NCBI GenBank assembly: GCA_017477555.1
Contig: JAFUVK010000108.1
Span: 1 to 50,772, forward strand
Origin: Muribaculaceae bacterium
GTDB taxonomy: Bacteria; Bacteroidota; Bacteroidia; Bacteroidales; Muribaculaceae
DNA length: 50,772 nt
Direction: 5' to 3'
Both the position numbers and the translations under genes were made by a program. Positions 8,049 to 16,775 of the stretch are shown one piece after another. Each line of letters begins with the position of its first letter. Position 1 is the stretch's first letter. The notes beneath the pieces are model-generated. The model was given only the letters and a program-made list of their open reading frames with translations, had not been told where the DNA came from and did not search any database.

Positions 8049-9125
8049 CTAATTGATGTGTCTGTGATAATTTCGTTTTCTTGGGCCTATAGGGGTGGCG
8101 ACATTCCGTAAAGAATATTCCGCCACAACATCATCCTTGTCCTTGCAAATGAGCAGGCCTATTGTTGGATTGTCTTGATCCGTTTTTAGTTGTTCGTCTA
8201 CGGCCGAAACATAGAAATTTAGTTGGCCGATGTGCTCCGGCTTAAATTTCCCGGTCTTTAACTCAACAACTACATAGCAGTGTAGCTTCACATGATAGAA
8301 CAGCTGGTCAATGTGAAACTCACCACTGCCGGCTGTCACTTGTACCTGGTTTCCATAAAAGGTGAAGCCCTTGCCGAGTTCAAGTAAGTACCTTGCGATA
8401 TGAGCATTAAGGTGATTTTCGATTTCTCGCTCAGTCATTTCCGGCCTTATTCCCATCAAATCAATCACATAGGGATCTTTAGTCAACTGCTGAGCCAAAT
8501 CGCTCTGCGGTTGTGGTAGGGTGTGTGAGAAATTGGTTATCGCCTTACCTTTTCGCTCATATAGCTGACTCTCGATTTGCCATTCCAAGGTTGATCGACT
8601 CCAATTGTTCTCAACAGTCTGTTCAATGTAAAATATCGCCTTGTCCAAATCTTTGCATTTCTGCATAATCACAACATGGTGTCCCCATGGAACAGAGAAG
8701 AAATTGGATGCAATCGGAGTTTCAAGAGTCGACTTAGAATCAGCAATCTCAAGGTTTGCGGTAGTCGTTTCGCCTTCTGAGTGGCTGCTACTTAATTTGG
8801 GCACAACTTGTGCCCGAATTGCAAAAGCCCCAGAATAAGACTGATACCATTTTTTGATTCTTCTCAAGTTGCTTTCGCTCCACCCTTTCATTTCTGGAAA
8901 TTCAGCGGTGAGGTCACGACTAAGTCGCGCGATAAGTCCGTCACCCCATTTTGCCTCACTCTGCTTTATGGTAATGTCATGACCCAGTTGCCAATACAAT
9001 TGAAGTAAGCCTTTGTTGACACTTATAGCGGCTTTGATTTGGCAATGACGAATGCCTGTCTTCACATGAGCCAGCCATTCGTTATATTCTTTCGTTTCAA
9101 CGGGAGCTTGTCTATGATTCGCCAT
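8049..9125 (-). CDS. YhcG-type PD-(D/E)XK nuclease-domain protein (DUF1016)
   Basis: 358 residues. The N-terminal DUF1016_N part is clear (LLQLYWQLGHDI, then LSRDLTAEFPEMKGWSESNL). The C-terminal PD-(D/E)XK nuclease fold shows EFHIDQLFYH followed by VVVELKTGKFKPEHIGQL, giving the D...ELK catalytic set. Relatives occur beside type I restriction systems and mobile elements and are thought to bind or cleave DNA. After TPIG the expected tail is replaced by PRKRNYHRHIN and a stop, so the last 20-30 residues typical of the family are lost and the HNH fragment follows in another frame. It starts 5 nt after the stop of the vsr remnant, in AT-rich sequence unlike the flanks. Confidence 0.85.
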   Translation of the reverse strand: MANHRQAPVETKEYNEWLAHVKTGIRHCQIKAAISVNKGLLQLYWQLGHDITIKQSEAKWGDGLIARLSRDLTAEFPEMKGWSESNLRRIKKWYQSYSGAFAIRAQVVPKLSSSHSEGETTTANLEIADSKSTLETPIASNFFSVPWGHHVVIMQKCKDLDKAIFYIEQTVENNWSRSTLEWQIESQLYERKGKAITNFSHTLPQPQSDLAQQLTKDPYVIDLMGIRPEMTEREIENHLNAHIARYLLELGKGFTFYGNQVQVTAGSGEFHIDQLFYHVKLHCYVVVELKTGKFKPEHIGQLNFYVSAVDEQLKTDQDNPTIGLLICKDKDDVVAEYSLRNVATPIGPRKRNYHRHIN

Positions 9126-9130
9126 TGTAG

Positions 9131-9355
9131 TTATCGGTTATTTTGAAGTCCATAGCTTGCGGTTGGTTCTGCCGCTATTGGCAAGTTGCTTTCTTCAAGG
9201 TTGAACATCTTTGCTTTATTCTCTTCAACACGATTTTGCTCATTGTAAGCAGTAATGAACAAAAAATTGTGCACCAAGAGTCCCGGCTTGGTGTCTCGGC
9301 CTTTTATATGGCTCATGCAACGATGCCGTTGCTCTTTCGTCATGCGGTCAGCCAT
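9131..9355 (-). pseudogene. vsr: Truncated vsr (very short patch repair endonuclease) remnant
   Basis: The first 33 or so residues, MADRMTKEQRHRCMSHIKG followed by RDTKPGLLVHNFLF, are the conserved N-terminus of Vsr mismatch endonucleases. The catalytic region (PDIV, FVNGCFWHGH) is absent. The remaining 40 residues (from ITAYNEQNRVEENKAKM to GLQNNR) do not resemble Vsr and look like the tail of another protein joined by deletion. Vsr normally accompanies a cytosine methyltransferase, which is not here. With YhcG and the HNH fragment this is a decayed restriction/repair island. Confidence 0.7.
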
Positions 9356-9663
9356 AGATAGTTACAACGCATTTTACGTTATTTTCATTTCATAGTAACT
9401 ACAAAGATAATCATTATTTTTATAACGGCCAAAAAAGAGCCGAATTGTTCATGTTTCAAAAAAAGTGAAGCGTACAACTAAACACTGCACATTCCCAAAA
9501 ACAATATATAACATCAGTATTCTATTTCTCTAATCACTCCTCACGGAGCAGAGCGGGGTTTATTCCTTGGTAGAGAAACGATGTGCAAGCCGAATGCAGA
9601 ACAAGTTTACGAGTTTGCCGAGACACAGCTGTCGCCAAGCAGCGTGCTTAGCCCCCGCCCGGG
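9356..9663. other. Gene-free spacer between the restriction remnant and araC
   Basis: This 308-bp AT-rich stretch holds the vsr promoter, a 16-bp word ACGCATTTTACGTTAT (9367-9382) shared exactly with 23288-23303, and a GTGCAAGCCGAATGCAG element (about 9590-9606) similar to one at 40838-40854. No complete gene is supported. A 28-codon frame from about 9579 is too short to credit. Confidence 0.6.
9402..9432 (-). promoter_or_regulatory. Intact promoter in front of the vsr remnant
   Basis: TTG (9430-9432), a 20-nt spacer and TATCTTTG (9402-9409) on the minus strand. It would drive vsr', the YhcG-type gene and the HNH fragment as one transcript with a leader of about 45 nt. Confidence 0.7.
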
Positions 9664-10515
9664 CTAGAGCAGTGGGTGTTCGGCCTGGCTGATGCGGAAT
9701 TGCTGCGGGGTCTGGCCCGTGTGCTGCTTGAAGTATCGGCACAAGAACGACGTGTCGCTGAACTGATAGTCCCACGCAATCTGCTTGATGGGGTCGGTGC
9801 TGGTGCGCAACAGCAGCTTGAGTTGCATCACCACATACTGGTCGATGATGGCTTTGGCCGTGTGGTGGGTGGTGCGTTGCACGATGGTGTTCAGGTATTT
9901 GGGCGAGATGTTGAGCCGCTGGGCATAGTAGGCCACATCGCGCGAGCGACGGTATTGTTCGGCCAGTGTCTGCATGAATTGGTTGAACAGTTCGCGCACG
10001 CGGCGCGACCCCGTCTCAGGTGGCCTCTCGTCGCGGTTGCGGTAGATCCAGTCGTAGAAACCGGTGAAGAACGCCTTGAGCTGATACAGCACCAGTTGAT
10101 CCAGGCAGGTGCACTCGTCCTGCGTGAAGTAGACCTGCAGCAAGGCGAACATGTTGTGGATGATGGCCGTCACCACCGGGCGGTCTTTGCGGCAGCGGTC
10201 GGCTCGCAGCGCCGAGTAGACCGTGTGCTCGAGCTGCAGACTGGCCTCGCGCAGCATATTCTTGTCGTAGCGTAGCATGTCGACCTCAAAGTCGTCACTC
10301 ACATCTAGCAGAATCATCACATCGTCGGGAAAGAGTGTGATGACCGCCCCCTCATGCAGCGACCAGTCCTTGAAGTCGATGCGCATGGTCGCGCTGCCGC
10401 CACGGCACAGCACAATCGCGCCGAAGTCAACCACCTGTGGCTCATGCCTGCAGTGGCTCAACCGTGTGCTAAAGAGTTGAGCGCGAGTGCTGGGGTGTTC
10501 TGAATCTGTCTTCAT
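9664..10515 (-). CDS. AraC-family transcriptional regulator of the efflux operon
   Basis: 283 residues from ATG 10515 (MKTDSEHP). The N-terminal half is a cupin-like sensor domain without a recognisable ligand. The last 100 residues are a double helix-turn-helix AraC/XylS domain: SRDVAYYAQRLNISPKYLNTIV, then DPIKQIAWDYQFSDTSFLCRYFKQHTGQTPQQFR in pieces typical of the family. An in-frame TTG at 10536 overlaps the -7 box and is rejected. It is divergent from the tolC-hlyD-MFS operon, and the shared promoter region contains a perfect 15-bp inverted repeat. It therefore probably controls that operon and itself in response to a toxic compound. Confidence 0.9.
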   Translation of the reverse strand: MKTDSEHPSTRAQLFSTRLSHCRHEPQVVDFGAIVLCRGGSATMRIDFKDWSLHEGAVITLFPDDVMILLDVSDDFEVDMLRYDKNMLREASLQLEHTVYSALRADRCRKDRPVVTAIIHNMFALLQVYFTQDECTCLDQLVLYQLKAFFTGFYDWIYRNRDERPPETGSRRVRELFNQFMQTLAEQYRRSRDVAYYAQRLNISPKYLNTIVQRTTHHTAKAIIDQYVVMQLKLLLRTSTDPIKQIAWDYQFSDTSFLCRYFKQHTGQTPQQFRISQAEHPLL

Positions 10516-10523
10516 TTGTTCTG

Positions 10524-10647
10524 AAATCGGCTGCAAAGTTCGCTATTTTTTTTATAATGTGCGAATTTTTGTTCCCAAATCTCCTATCATCGGTGCGTTT
10601 TTTCAAACGCCCGCTCCCGAAAATGGCCGTACCTTTGCAGCCGATTT
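10524..10647. promoter_or_regulatory. Divergent promoters with matching inverted operator-like repeats
   Basis: CTTTGCAGCCGATTT occurs on the minus strand at 10524-10538 and on the plus strand at 10633-10647, a perfect 15-bp inverted repeat. Each copy contains the end of a -7 box: GAACTTTG (10534-10541, minus) for the regulator and TACCTTTG (10630-10637, plus) for the efflux operon. The repeats cover both presumed transcription starts. Confidence 0.65.
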
Positions 10648-10661
10648 TCTGAACCACGATT

Positions 10662-11960
10662 ATGCGAAAGTTTTTGATGATAGTTGCGGCATGTTCGGTC
10701 ATGAGCGTGCATGCCGCCGAGTTGCCACTGACAGTGGGGCAACTTTTTGAACGCGTCGAGACACAGAGCCGGGCACTCGGTGCGGCGCGCGCCGCGGTCG
10801 ATGTGGCACGGCAGGGCGTGGAGGTGGCCCGCTCGGCATGGCTCCCCGATGTGGGTGCCAACCTCTCGATCAGCTACCTGGGCAACACACTGATTACCAG
10901 TCGAGAATTTGATGAGGCGCAGTGGGCGCATACCCCTCACTTGGGCAATAGCCTGAGCCTTGAGGCACAGCAGGTGGTCTACTCGGGCGGGGCAATTCCC
11001 GCCTCTGTCCGGCTGGCCGAGCTGCAGCAGCGGCAGGCCGAGACGGGTGTCGACCTCACCCGCCAGCAGCAGCGCTTTCTGGCACTGGGGCAGTACTTGG
11101 ATCTGTTTCGTCTGAACAACCGCATGCGGGTATATGAGCAGAACATCGCCTTGACGCGGACGCTCATCGACAACATCCGCGAGAAGCATGCCCAGGGCAT
11201 GGTGTTGCGCAACGACATCACACGCTATGAGTTGCAGATGGAACAACTGCAACTGGGGCTGACCACACTGCGCAACCAGCACAGCATCGCCAATCACCAA
11301 CTGTGCAACACGCTGGGGCTGGCCGATGGCGATGTCATCATCCCCGACACCACACTGGTGAAGCAGACGCTGGCACGCGACATCGAGGCACAGTGGCAAC
11401 AGCAGGCAACAGCATCGTCGCCCGTGCTGCGTCAGAGCACACTGGGCATTGCCATGACCGAGCAACAGGAGCGACTGGCACGCAGCGAGATGCGTCCCAA
11501 GGTCGCCTTGTTTGCGGCCGACAACTTCAACGGACCCATCACCTTGGAGATTCCACCGCTCAACAAGAATATTAATGTTTGGTATCTGGGCGTGGGTGTG
11601 AAATACAACATCGGTGCCCTCTACAAGAGCAACCGCAAGGTGAAACAGGCGCAGTTGGCCCGCCTCAAGAGCATCGAGGACCTCGAAGTGGCGGCACAGG
11701 GGGTCAACAATGCCATTCAGGCGGCTCACACCGCCTACGAGCAGAGTTATGTCGAACTGGCCACGCAACAGAAGAGCGTCGAGTTGGCCCGCCAGAACTA
11801 TGAGGTGGTCAATGAGCGTTACCTCAATCAGTTGGCACTCATCACCGACATGGTCGATGCCAGCAACCTCCTGCTCAATGCTCAGCTACAGGAGGTGGAT
11901 GCCCGCATCAGCATCATCATGGCCTATTACAAGCTCCACTACCTGGCCGGAACCCTCTGA
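10662..11960 (+). CDS. TolC-family outer-membrane efflux channel
   Basis: 432 residues with a signal peptide (MRKFLMIVAACSVMSVHA) and two outer-membrane efflux (OEP) repeats. Each has long alpha-helical stretches (RAAVDVARQGVEVARSAW; KVKQAQLARLKSIEDLEV) and short beta segments (GVKYNIGALY). It forms the trimeric channel through the outer membrane for the pump encoded by the next two genes. Length is normal. First gene of the operon with hlyD- and MFS-type partners, so the system is EmrAB-TolC-like. Expression is probably set by the divergent AraC protein. Confidence 0.92.
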   Translation: MRKFLMIVAACSVMSVHAAELPLTVGQLFERVETQSRALGAARAAVDVARQGVEVARSAWLPDVGANLSISYLGNTLITSREFDEAQWAHTPHLGNSLSLEAQQVVYSGGAIPASVRLAELQQRQAETGVDLTRQQQRFLALGQYLDLFRLNNRMRVYEQNIALTRTLIDNIREKHAQGMVLRNDITRYELQMEQLQLGLTTLRNQHSIANHQLCNTLGLADGDVIIPDTTLVKQTLARDIEAQWQQQATASSPVLRQSTLGIAMTEQQERLARSEMRPKVALFAADNFNGPITLEIPPLNKNINVWYLGVGVKYNIGALYKSNRKVKQAQLARLKSIEDLEVAAQGVNNAIQAAHTAYEQSYVELATQQKSVELARQNYEVVNERYLNQLALITDMVDASNLLLNAQLQEVDARISIIMAYYKLHYLAGTL

Positions 11961-12066
11961 CAATTCACAATGCACAATTCATAAATTACAAGTCATAATG
12001 CATGGTTGCAGCTGGCCTTTGCCAGGACGCAGCATGTTCTCATTTTCAACTCTCAATTAAGCAAAG

Positions 12067-13143
12067 ATGAACAAACAGACAGTTAAACGAATCTATAATG
12101 TAGTGGTCATCGCCGCATTGGTGGCAGCTCTAGCATACGTGTGCAGCCGTTTCTGGCATCCCGGGCGCATTGAGTGGACCGATGACGCGCAGGTCTATCG
12201 CCATATCACACCCATCAACACCCGCGTGCAAGGGTTTATCAAGGAAATCCGATTTGAGGATTACCAGCATGTGCACCGGGGCGACACGCTCGTCATTCTG
12301 GAGGATGCCGAGTACCGTCTGCAACTGGCACAGGCCGAGGCCGGTGTGCGTGGCTCACGGGCCGGCAGCGCGGCCGTCAGTGCCGGCATCAATACCACCA
12401 GCAGCAATGTCAACGTGGCCAGTGCGGGCACCCACGTGGCCAGTGCGGGCATCGACGAGGCGCGTGTGGCAATGGAGAATGCCAAGAAAGACTTTGACCG
12501 TTATGCCGCCTTGCTCAAGAAGGATGCCGTCACCGCTCAGCAGTATGACAACGCCAAGGCCCGATATGATGATGCGGTGAGCCGCTACGAGGCAGCCCGT
12601 GCACGCTATGCCCAGGCAACGGCAGCCACCCAGGCCACCGCGGTGGTCAAAAACGAGCAGTCGCACCGCCTCAACCAGTCGACTGCAGGTGTGAGTGTGG
12701 CCGAGGCACAGCTCAACCTGGCGCGTCTCAACCTCAGTTACACTGTCATCGTCGCCACTGCCGATGGTTACATGGGTCGCAAAGACATCCATGTGGGGCA
12801 GCTGGTGCAGCCCGGACAACTGCTGGCGCGCATCGTCGATGATGGCGAGGTGTGGGTCAACGCCAACTACCGCGAGACGCAGATGAAGCACATCGCCCCA
12901 GGGGCCGAAGTCACCTTCACTGCCGATGCGGTGCCCGATGTCACCTATCACGGCAAGGTCGAGCGCATATCGTCGGCCACGGGGGCAGCCACCTCGGGTG
13001 CCCATGTCGACAATGCTACGGGCAACTTTGTCAAGGTCGAGCAGCGTGTGCCGGTGCGCATCGTCCTCACCGCCGACAATCGTCCCGAGGATGTCAAGCG
13101 CCTCCTCGCCGGCCTCAATGTCATCACCGAGGTCAAGTATTAA
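12067..13143 (+). CDS. HlyD/EmrA-type membrane-fusion protein
   Basis: 358 residues. One N-terminal transmembrane helix (VVVIAALVAALAYVCSRF) is followed by the EmrA signature WTDDAQVYRHITPINTRVQGFI, a lipoyl half-motif, an Ala-rich coiled-coil hairpin (about residues 85-215) and the beta-barrel segment DGYMGRKDIHVGQLVQPGQ. It links the inner-membrane MFS pump to the TolC channel. Starts 106 bp after tolC; the spacer holds degenerate CACAATGCACAATT-like words rather than a promoter box, so co-transcription is likely. Confidence 0.92.
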   Translation: MNKQTVKRIYNVVVIAALVAALAYVCSRFWHPGRIEWTDDAQVYRHITPINTRVQGFIKEIRFEDYQHVHRGDTLVILEDAEYRLQLAQAEAGVRGSRAGSAAVSAGINTTSSNVNVASAGTHVASAGIDEARVAMENAKKDFDRYAALLKKDAVTAQQYDNAKARYDDAVSRYEAARARYAQATAATQATAVVKNEQSHRLNQSTAGVSVAEAQLNLARLNLSYTVIVATADGYMGRKDIHVGQLVQPGQLLARIVDDGEVWVNANYRETQMKHIAPGAEVTFTADAVPDVTYHGKVERISSATGAATSGAHVDNATGNFVKVEQRVPVRIVLTADNRPEDVKRLLAGLNVITEVKY

Positions 13144-13435
13144 TTCTTTGGGTAGTTAAAGGGAGTTAAGTAGTCAAATGTAGTTAAGACATCACTTTTA
13201 GTAGTAGAGGAGTAGGGTAGTAAGGTAGTGAGGCCGATACATGATTACTTTAGTTGTTAGTTGCAGCCAGGCTGCATTGTGCATTGTGAATTGTGAATTG
13301 AGCAAGTGTAATGGCTATACTACTCTACCACTTCACTACTCTACTACATTAAAAGCAACAAAAGCATTCGTCTTAACTCCCTTTAACTCCTTAACTACTC
13401 TAAAAACTTGCATTAATTCTAAATTCTAAAAAATA
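13144..13435. repeat. Word-like intergenic repeats between hlyD and the MFS gene
   Basis: The 292-bp spacer is built from degenerate short words: GTTAAAGGGAGTTAAG with TAGTTAAGAC around 13153-13190, runs of TAGTAG/GGTAGT, CATTGTGCATTGTGAATTGTG around 13274-13297, and again TTAACTCCCTTTAACTCC near 13374-13394 in inverted orientation. No gene is seen. The inverted GTTAAAGGGAGTTAA arms could pair over about 220 nt in the operon mRNA. Confidence 0.6.
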
Positions 13436-14980
13436 GTGGCAGCACCATACGAAGGACCGTTCTCGATGCCGATGTATCGCGACTGGGTCCCCAAGGCCAT
13501 CCGGCCTTGGATATATGTGATATTCGCTTTTGTGTTTCAGCTGTCGGGCACCTGGTATGGCGGGGCGATGAGCCAAATCATGGGCACTACCTGCCTCATG
13601 CGCGAGGATGTGACCATGATCATCATGATGGGCGTGGTGGGTGTCAACATGCCCTTCCCCTTCTTGTTCCGTTTCAAATTCCGTTTCACCAACCATCAGT
13701 TACTGCTCACGGCTGCTACCGTCATTCTCGTGTGCGACCTCCTGTCGATGTGGGTCACCTGGGTGCCGTTGTTGTGTCTGCTCAGCTATGTGGCGGGGTT
13801 CTTCAAACTCTGCGGCACGTTTGAGTGCATCAGCAACATCCGCCTGTGGATCTCGCCCAAGCAGAACTTCGGTGTGTTCTTGCCCACCATCTACATCATC
13901 ATCCTGGGTGCGATGAGTGCCTCCACATGGATTACACAGCAAGTGACCTATCACTATGACAACTGGCAGATGATGAACTGGCTCATGGCCGGAGTTTTCA
14001 TCGTGATGATTCTGCTATTGCTGCTGTTGACCAAGAATTTCCGCTTCATGCCGCCCATGCCTCTGCTCAGCCTCGACTGGTTGGGGTGCGTCCTGTGGTC
14101 GACTGTGATGCTCGAGGTTATCTGGCTCTTTGTCTACGGTGAGTTCTACAACTGGACTGATGGTGCCATGTGGCGCGTTGTCGCTGTCGCCCTTCCTGTG
14201 ACGCTGGCCGTGTCCATTGCCCGCATGCGCCGCATTCGGCACCCTTACATCGAACCGCAGTTGTGGCGGCACTCGCGACTGATACCCATCTTGGGCATGT
14301 TTGCTGTGGCCGAGATGATGAACGCCACTCCGCGCGTGCTTCAGACCACCTTCACCGGTGGCGTGCTGCACTGGGGCATGCTCACCACCAGCGTGCTCAA
14401 CCTCTGGGAGTGGGCTGGCACCATTATCGGATGCCTCATGGTCATCTGGTGGAGTCTGAGTGTGCGCCGCAGTTACACAGGCGTGCTCTCGTTGGGCTTT
14501 GCCGCCCTGCTCATCTATCAAGTGGTGATGTACTTCAGCATCTCGCTCTCGATGCCGCTTGAGCGGCTCTATGTGCCCACACTGTTGCGGGCCATGGGCT
14601 ATACTATTTTCTTTGCCACCATGACACTCTATCTCAAGGACTTGATCAACTTTCCGGCTTTCTTTATGGCACTGACCATGTCGGGTTTTATCCGCAACGG
14701 CGTGGTCGAGAGTATGTTCTCGGGCATCTATAGTTACCACCTGCGCTATCACATCGCCGACAACATGGTGCGTGGTGTGCCCTACGACATGGTGCAGGCA
14801 GTCATGGTCAGTGTCAAGCAGGGCTATGGTGCGGTGTGTGTCATCGGGGTCATCATCCTGCTGTTGATGCTCATCTATGAGTTCCAGCCCGTGCGTCTGC
14901 GTGTGCGCAAGATGCCCTCCATCTTCGCCATCCGCCGCCTGCTGGCCATGCGCCAGCGCACAACCAGCAAGGCTGTCTGA
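13436..14980 (+). CDS. MFS drug transporter of the DHA2/EmrB type
   Basis: 514 residues of multi-pass membrane protein with about 14 hydrophobic segments, for example WIYVIFAFVFQLSGTW near residue 25, LLCLLSYVAGFFKLCGTF, LIPILGMFAVAEMM and VIGVIILLLMLIY at the end. The charged RFKFRF loop between early helices fits MFS. It is the inner-membrane pump of the EmrAB-TolC-like system made by the two upstream genes. Bacteroidota members of this group are divergent from proteobacterial EmrB. The start is GTG 13436; the next in-frame ATG, at 13466, would remove ten residues and remains possible. Confidence 0.85.
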   Translation: MAAPYEGPFSMPMYRDWVPKAIRPWIYVIFAFVFQLSGTWYGGAMSQIMGTTCLMREDVTMIIMMGVVGVNMPFPFLFRFKFRFTNHQLLLTAATVILVCDLLSMWVTWVPLLCLLSYVAGFFKLCGTFECISNIRLWISPKQNFGVFLPTIYIIILGAMSASTWITQQVTYHYDNWQMMNWLMAGVFIVMILLLLLLTKNFRFMPPMPLLSLDWLGCVLWSTVMLEVIWLFVYGEFYNWTDGAMWRVVAVALPVTLAVSIARMRRIRHPYIEPQLWRHSRLIPILGMFAVAEMMNATPRVLQTTFTGGVLHWGMLTTSVLNLWEWAGTIIGCLMVIWWSLSVRRSYTGVLSLGFAALLIYQVVMYFSISLSMPLERLYVPTLLRAMGYTIFFATMTLYLKDLINFPAFFMALTMSGFIRNGVVESMFSGIYSYHLRYHIADNMVRGVPYDMVQAVMVSVKQGYGAVCVIGVIILLLMLIYEFQPVRLRVRKMPSIFAIRRLLAMRQRTTSKAV

Positions 14981-15075
14981 TCAGCATTTGCTTTCTCTAT
15001 TGAGCAAATTTTCGCCATTTTTGCTTTCTTTATTGAGCAAATCTTTCGTTGAACTCACGTTAAGTTACTGCTAAA

Positions 15076-16107
15076 CTATCTGAGCACTGCCATCACTCGC
15101 TCGGCGATACGCTCGGGCGGCAGGTCGCGCAGGCAGTGGTAGTCGTCGTAGCGGCACTCAGCCTGCCCGAATACTGAGCACGGGCGGCAAGGCAGGTCGA
15201 GCTGCACGGCATTCTGGGGGTCTTGTCGCCACCCCATGAAGCCGCACCATGGGTGGGTCGCTCCCCACACGCTCACCACCGGTGTGCCTGTGAGCGAGGC
15301 CAGGTGCATGTTGGCCGAGTCCATCGACACCATCACGTCGCACTGCCGCAGCACGGCATACTCGTCGGTGAACCCATGCTCGATGCCGGCCAACGAGATA
15401 GTACGGGGATACCGGGCCGCGATGGTGGCCAACTTTTTCTTCTCCTTGTTGCCACCGCCAAACAGGATAATCTTAACATCATCGCGCTCGAGCAGCCGGG
15501 CAATGACCTGCTCAACCATGTCGAGCGGATACTCCTTGCCGCGGTGCTGCGAGAATGGGGCAACGGCCACCCAGTGCTCGCCGGCAACCTTGGCCGGAAT
15601 GACTTCGGTCTGGCAGTTGGTAAAGCCTTCGAACGTGCAGTTGAAGTCCAGGCCCAGGCTTCCGAACACGTCGGCATAACGCTGGAGCGTGGAGGTGAGC
15701 TGGCGGCGAATCTTGCCCTTGACCAGCTGGCGCTTCTCGGTGCGCCCCTTGTCGATGCGGGCAACCTTGACACCACGCAGGCGCATCATGGCATCGATGA
15801 TCCACGACCGCAGCACGCTGTGCAGGTCGGCCACGGTGTCAATCTCATACTCCTTGCGCAACCTCCGTGCCAGCCGAATCATGCCCCATGGCCCGCTGTA
15901 GTCGTTGGTCACGTCCACGCCCTGCACCACCAGGTTAGAAGGGCGGTCGATGAACAAGTGGGCCGACCACTGCCGTGTGACCATGACAAAGCGGGTGTCG
16001 GGGTGGGCATGGCACACCGAGTAGAGCACCGGGATGGTGATGGCCACGTCGCCCAAGGCCGAGAAGCGCACCACCAGTACATTGCGTGGTTTACTGTTGC
16101 TTGCCAT
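15076..16107 (-). CDS. Glycosyltransferase family 9 (heptosyltransferase-like)
   Basis: 343 residues of ADP-heptose:LPS heptosyltransferase type (GT9, GT-B fold): N-terminal VLVVRFSALGDVAITIPVL, then VAVAPFSQHRGKEYP as the second Rossmann half, the nucleotide-sugar motif MVSMDSANMHLASLTGTPVVS, and VWGATHPWCGF. It adds a sugar, typically heptose, to the lipid A core at the cytoplasmic face. The start overlaps the end of the DUF4254 gene by 17 bp, so the two form an operon, a pairing I know as common in Bacteroidota. Confidence 0.9.
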   Translation of the reverse strand: MASNSKPRNVLVVRFSALGDVAITIPVLYSVCHAHPDTRFVMVTRQWSAHLFIDRPSNLVVQGVDVTNDYSGPWGMIRLARRLRKEYEIDTVADLHSVLRSWIIDAMMRLRGVKVARIDKGRTEKRQLVKGKIRRQLTSTLQRYADVFGSLGLDFNCTFEGFTNCQTEVIPAKVAGEHWVAVAPFSQHRGKEYPLDMVEQVIARLLERDDVKIILFGGGNKEKKKLATIAARYPRTISLAGIEHGFTDEYAVLRQCDVMVSMDSANMHLASLTGTPVVSVWGATHPWCGFMGWRQDPQNAVQLDLPCRPCSVFGQAECRYDDYHCLRDLPPERIAERVMAVLR

Positions 16108-16699
16108 AGAGGATGGGGTTGGTCGATGGGTCGTTGTACATCTTCATCTGCCGGTACACCTTCATGTATTTGCGTCCGGCGGCGATGTCGTCCAGCAGTT
16201 GTCCGATGGCCGTCGACAGGTCGGTACGTTGCTCAAGCAGCACGCCCAGCTTGGCCTGACACCGGGCACGATGCTCGGCGTCGGCATCGTCGCGCAGGGT
16301 CTGTTCGCGCATGTGATAGATTTTCAGGGCCAGGATCGACAGGCGGTCGATAGCCCAGGCCGGGCTCTCGGTGTTGATGGTGGCACCAGGCTGTACCGTC
16401 ACGTCCTTGAACAGCTCGCGGAAGTAGGTGTCAATCTCCTCGACCAGGTCGGTGCGGTCTTGGTTCGAGCGGTCGATGCGGCGTTTCAGGGCCAGTGCGT
16501 CCACCGGATCGATGTTCGGGTCGCGGATGATGTCCTCCAGGTGCCACTGCACGGCATCAATCCAGCACTTGGCATGCAGGCTGGCCTCGATGGTGCCGGC
16601 AGGGTAGGGGTTGGGCACCACAGCGTCCACATCGTCGCTGGCGTGATACAGCTCAACGGCTTTCTCAAATATCTCGTTACAGGTCTCTACAAACTTCAT
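16091..16699 (-). CDS. DUF4254 protein paired with the GT9 enzyme
   Basis: 202 residues from ATG 16699 (MKFVETCNEIFEKAVELYH). It is all-helical, with conserved-looking segments ASLHAKCWIDAVQWHLEDIIRD, ALKRRIDRSNQDRTDLVEEID and PAWAIDRLSILALKIYHM, which fit DUF4254. Function is unknown; its constant position before a heptosyltransferase-like gene suggests a role in LPS core assembly. An in-frame start at 16765 lies upstream of the promoter box and is rejected. Confidence 0.85.
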   Translation of the reverse strand: MKFVETCNEIFEKAVELYHASDDVDAVVPNPYPAGTIEASLHAKCWIDAVQWHLEDIIRDPNIDPVDALALKRRIDRSNQDRTDLVEEIDTYFRELFKDVTVQPGATINTESPAWAIDRLSILALKIYHMREQTLRDDADAEHRARCQAKLGVLLEQRTDLSTAIGQLLDDIAAGRKYMKVYRQMKMYNDPSTNPILYGKQQ

Positions 16700-16724
16700 A
16701 GCGATTACATTTGGTTTCGGGTTG

Positions 16725-16755
16725 CAAATATACTGCTTTTCTCGAACTTGGCAAA
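16725..16755 (-). promoter_or_regulatory. Promoter of the DUF4254-GT9 operon
   Basis: TTTG (16752-16755), a 19-nt spacer and TATATTTG (16725-16732) on the minus strand, 25 nt before the ATG at 16699. Confidence 0.75.
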
Positions 16756-16775
16756 ATGTAGTCACCAGTGTCTGC

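Noticed and set aside
9131..9355. The 74-codon vsr-like frame as a working gene
   Set aside because: The Vsr catalytic region is absent and the second half is unrelated, so it is listed as a pseudogene.
10587..11768. 393-codon open frame opposite tolC
   Set aside because: Antisense shadow of the channel gene.
13144..13435. Repeated words that might be taken for a CRISPR array
   Set aside because: Units differ in length and sequence, there are no regular spacers and no cas genes.
15223..16353. 376-codon open frame on the plus strand across the GT9 and DUF4254 genes
   Set aside because: Composition is His/Val/Ala-rich antisense; both minus-strand genes are well supported.
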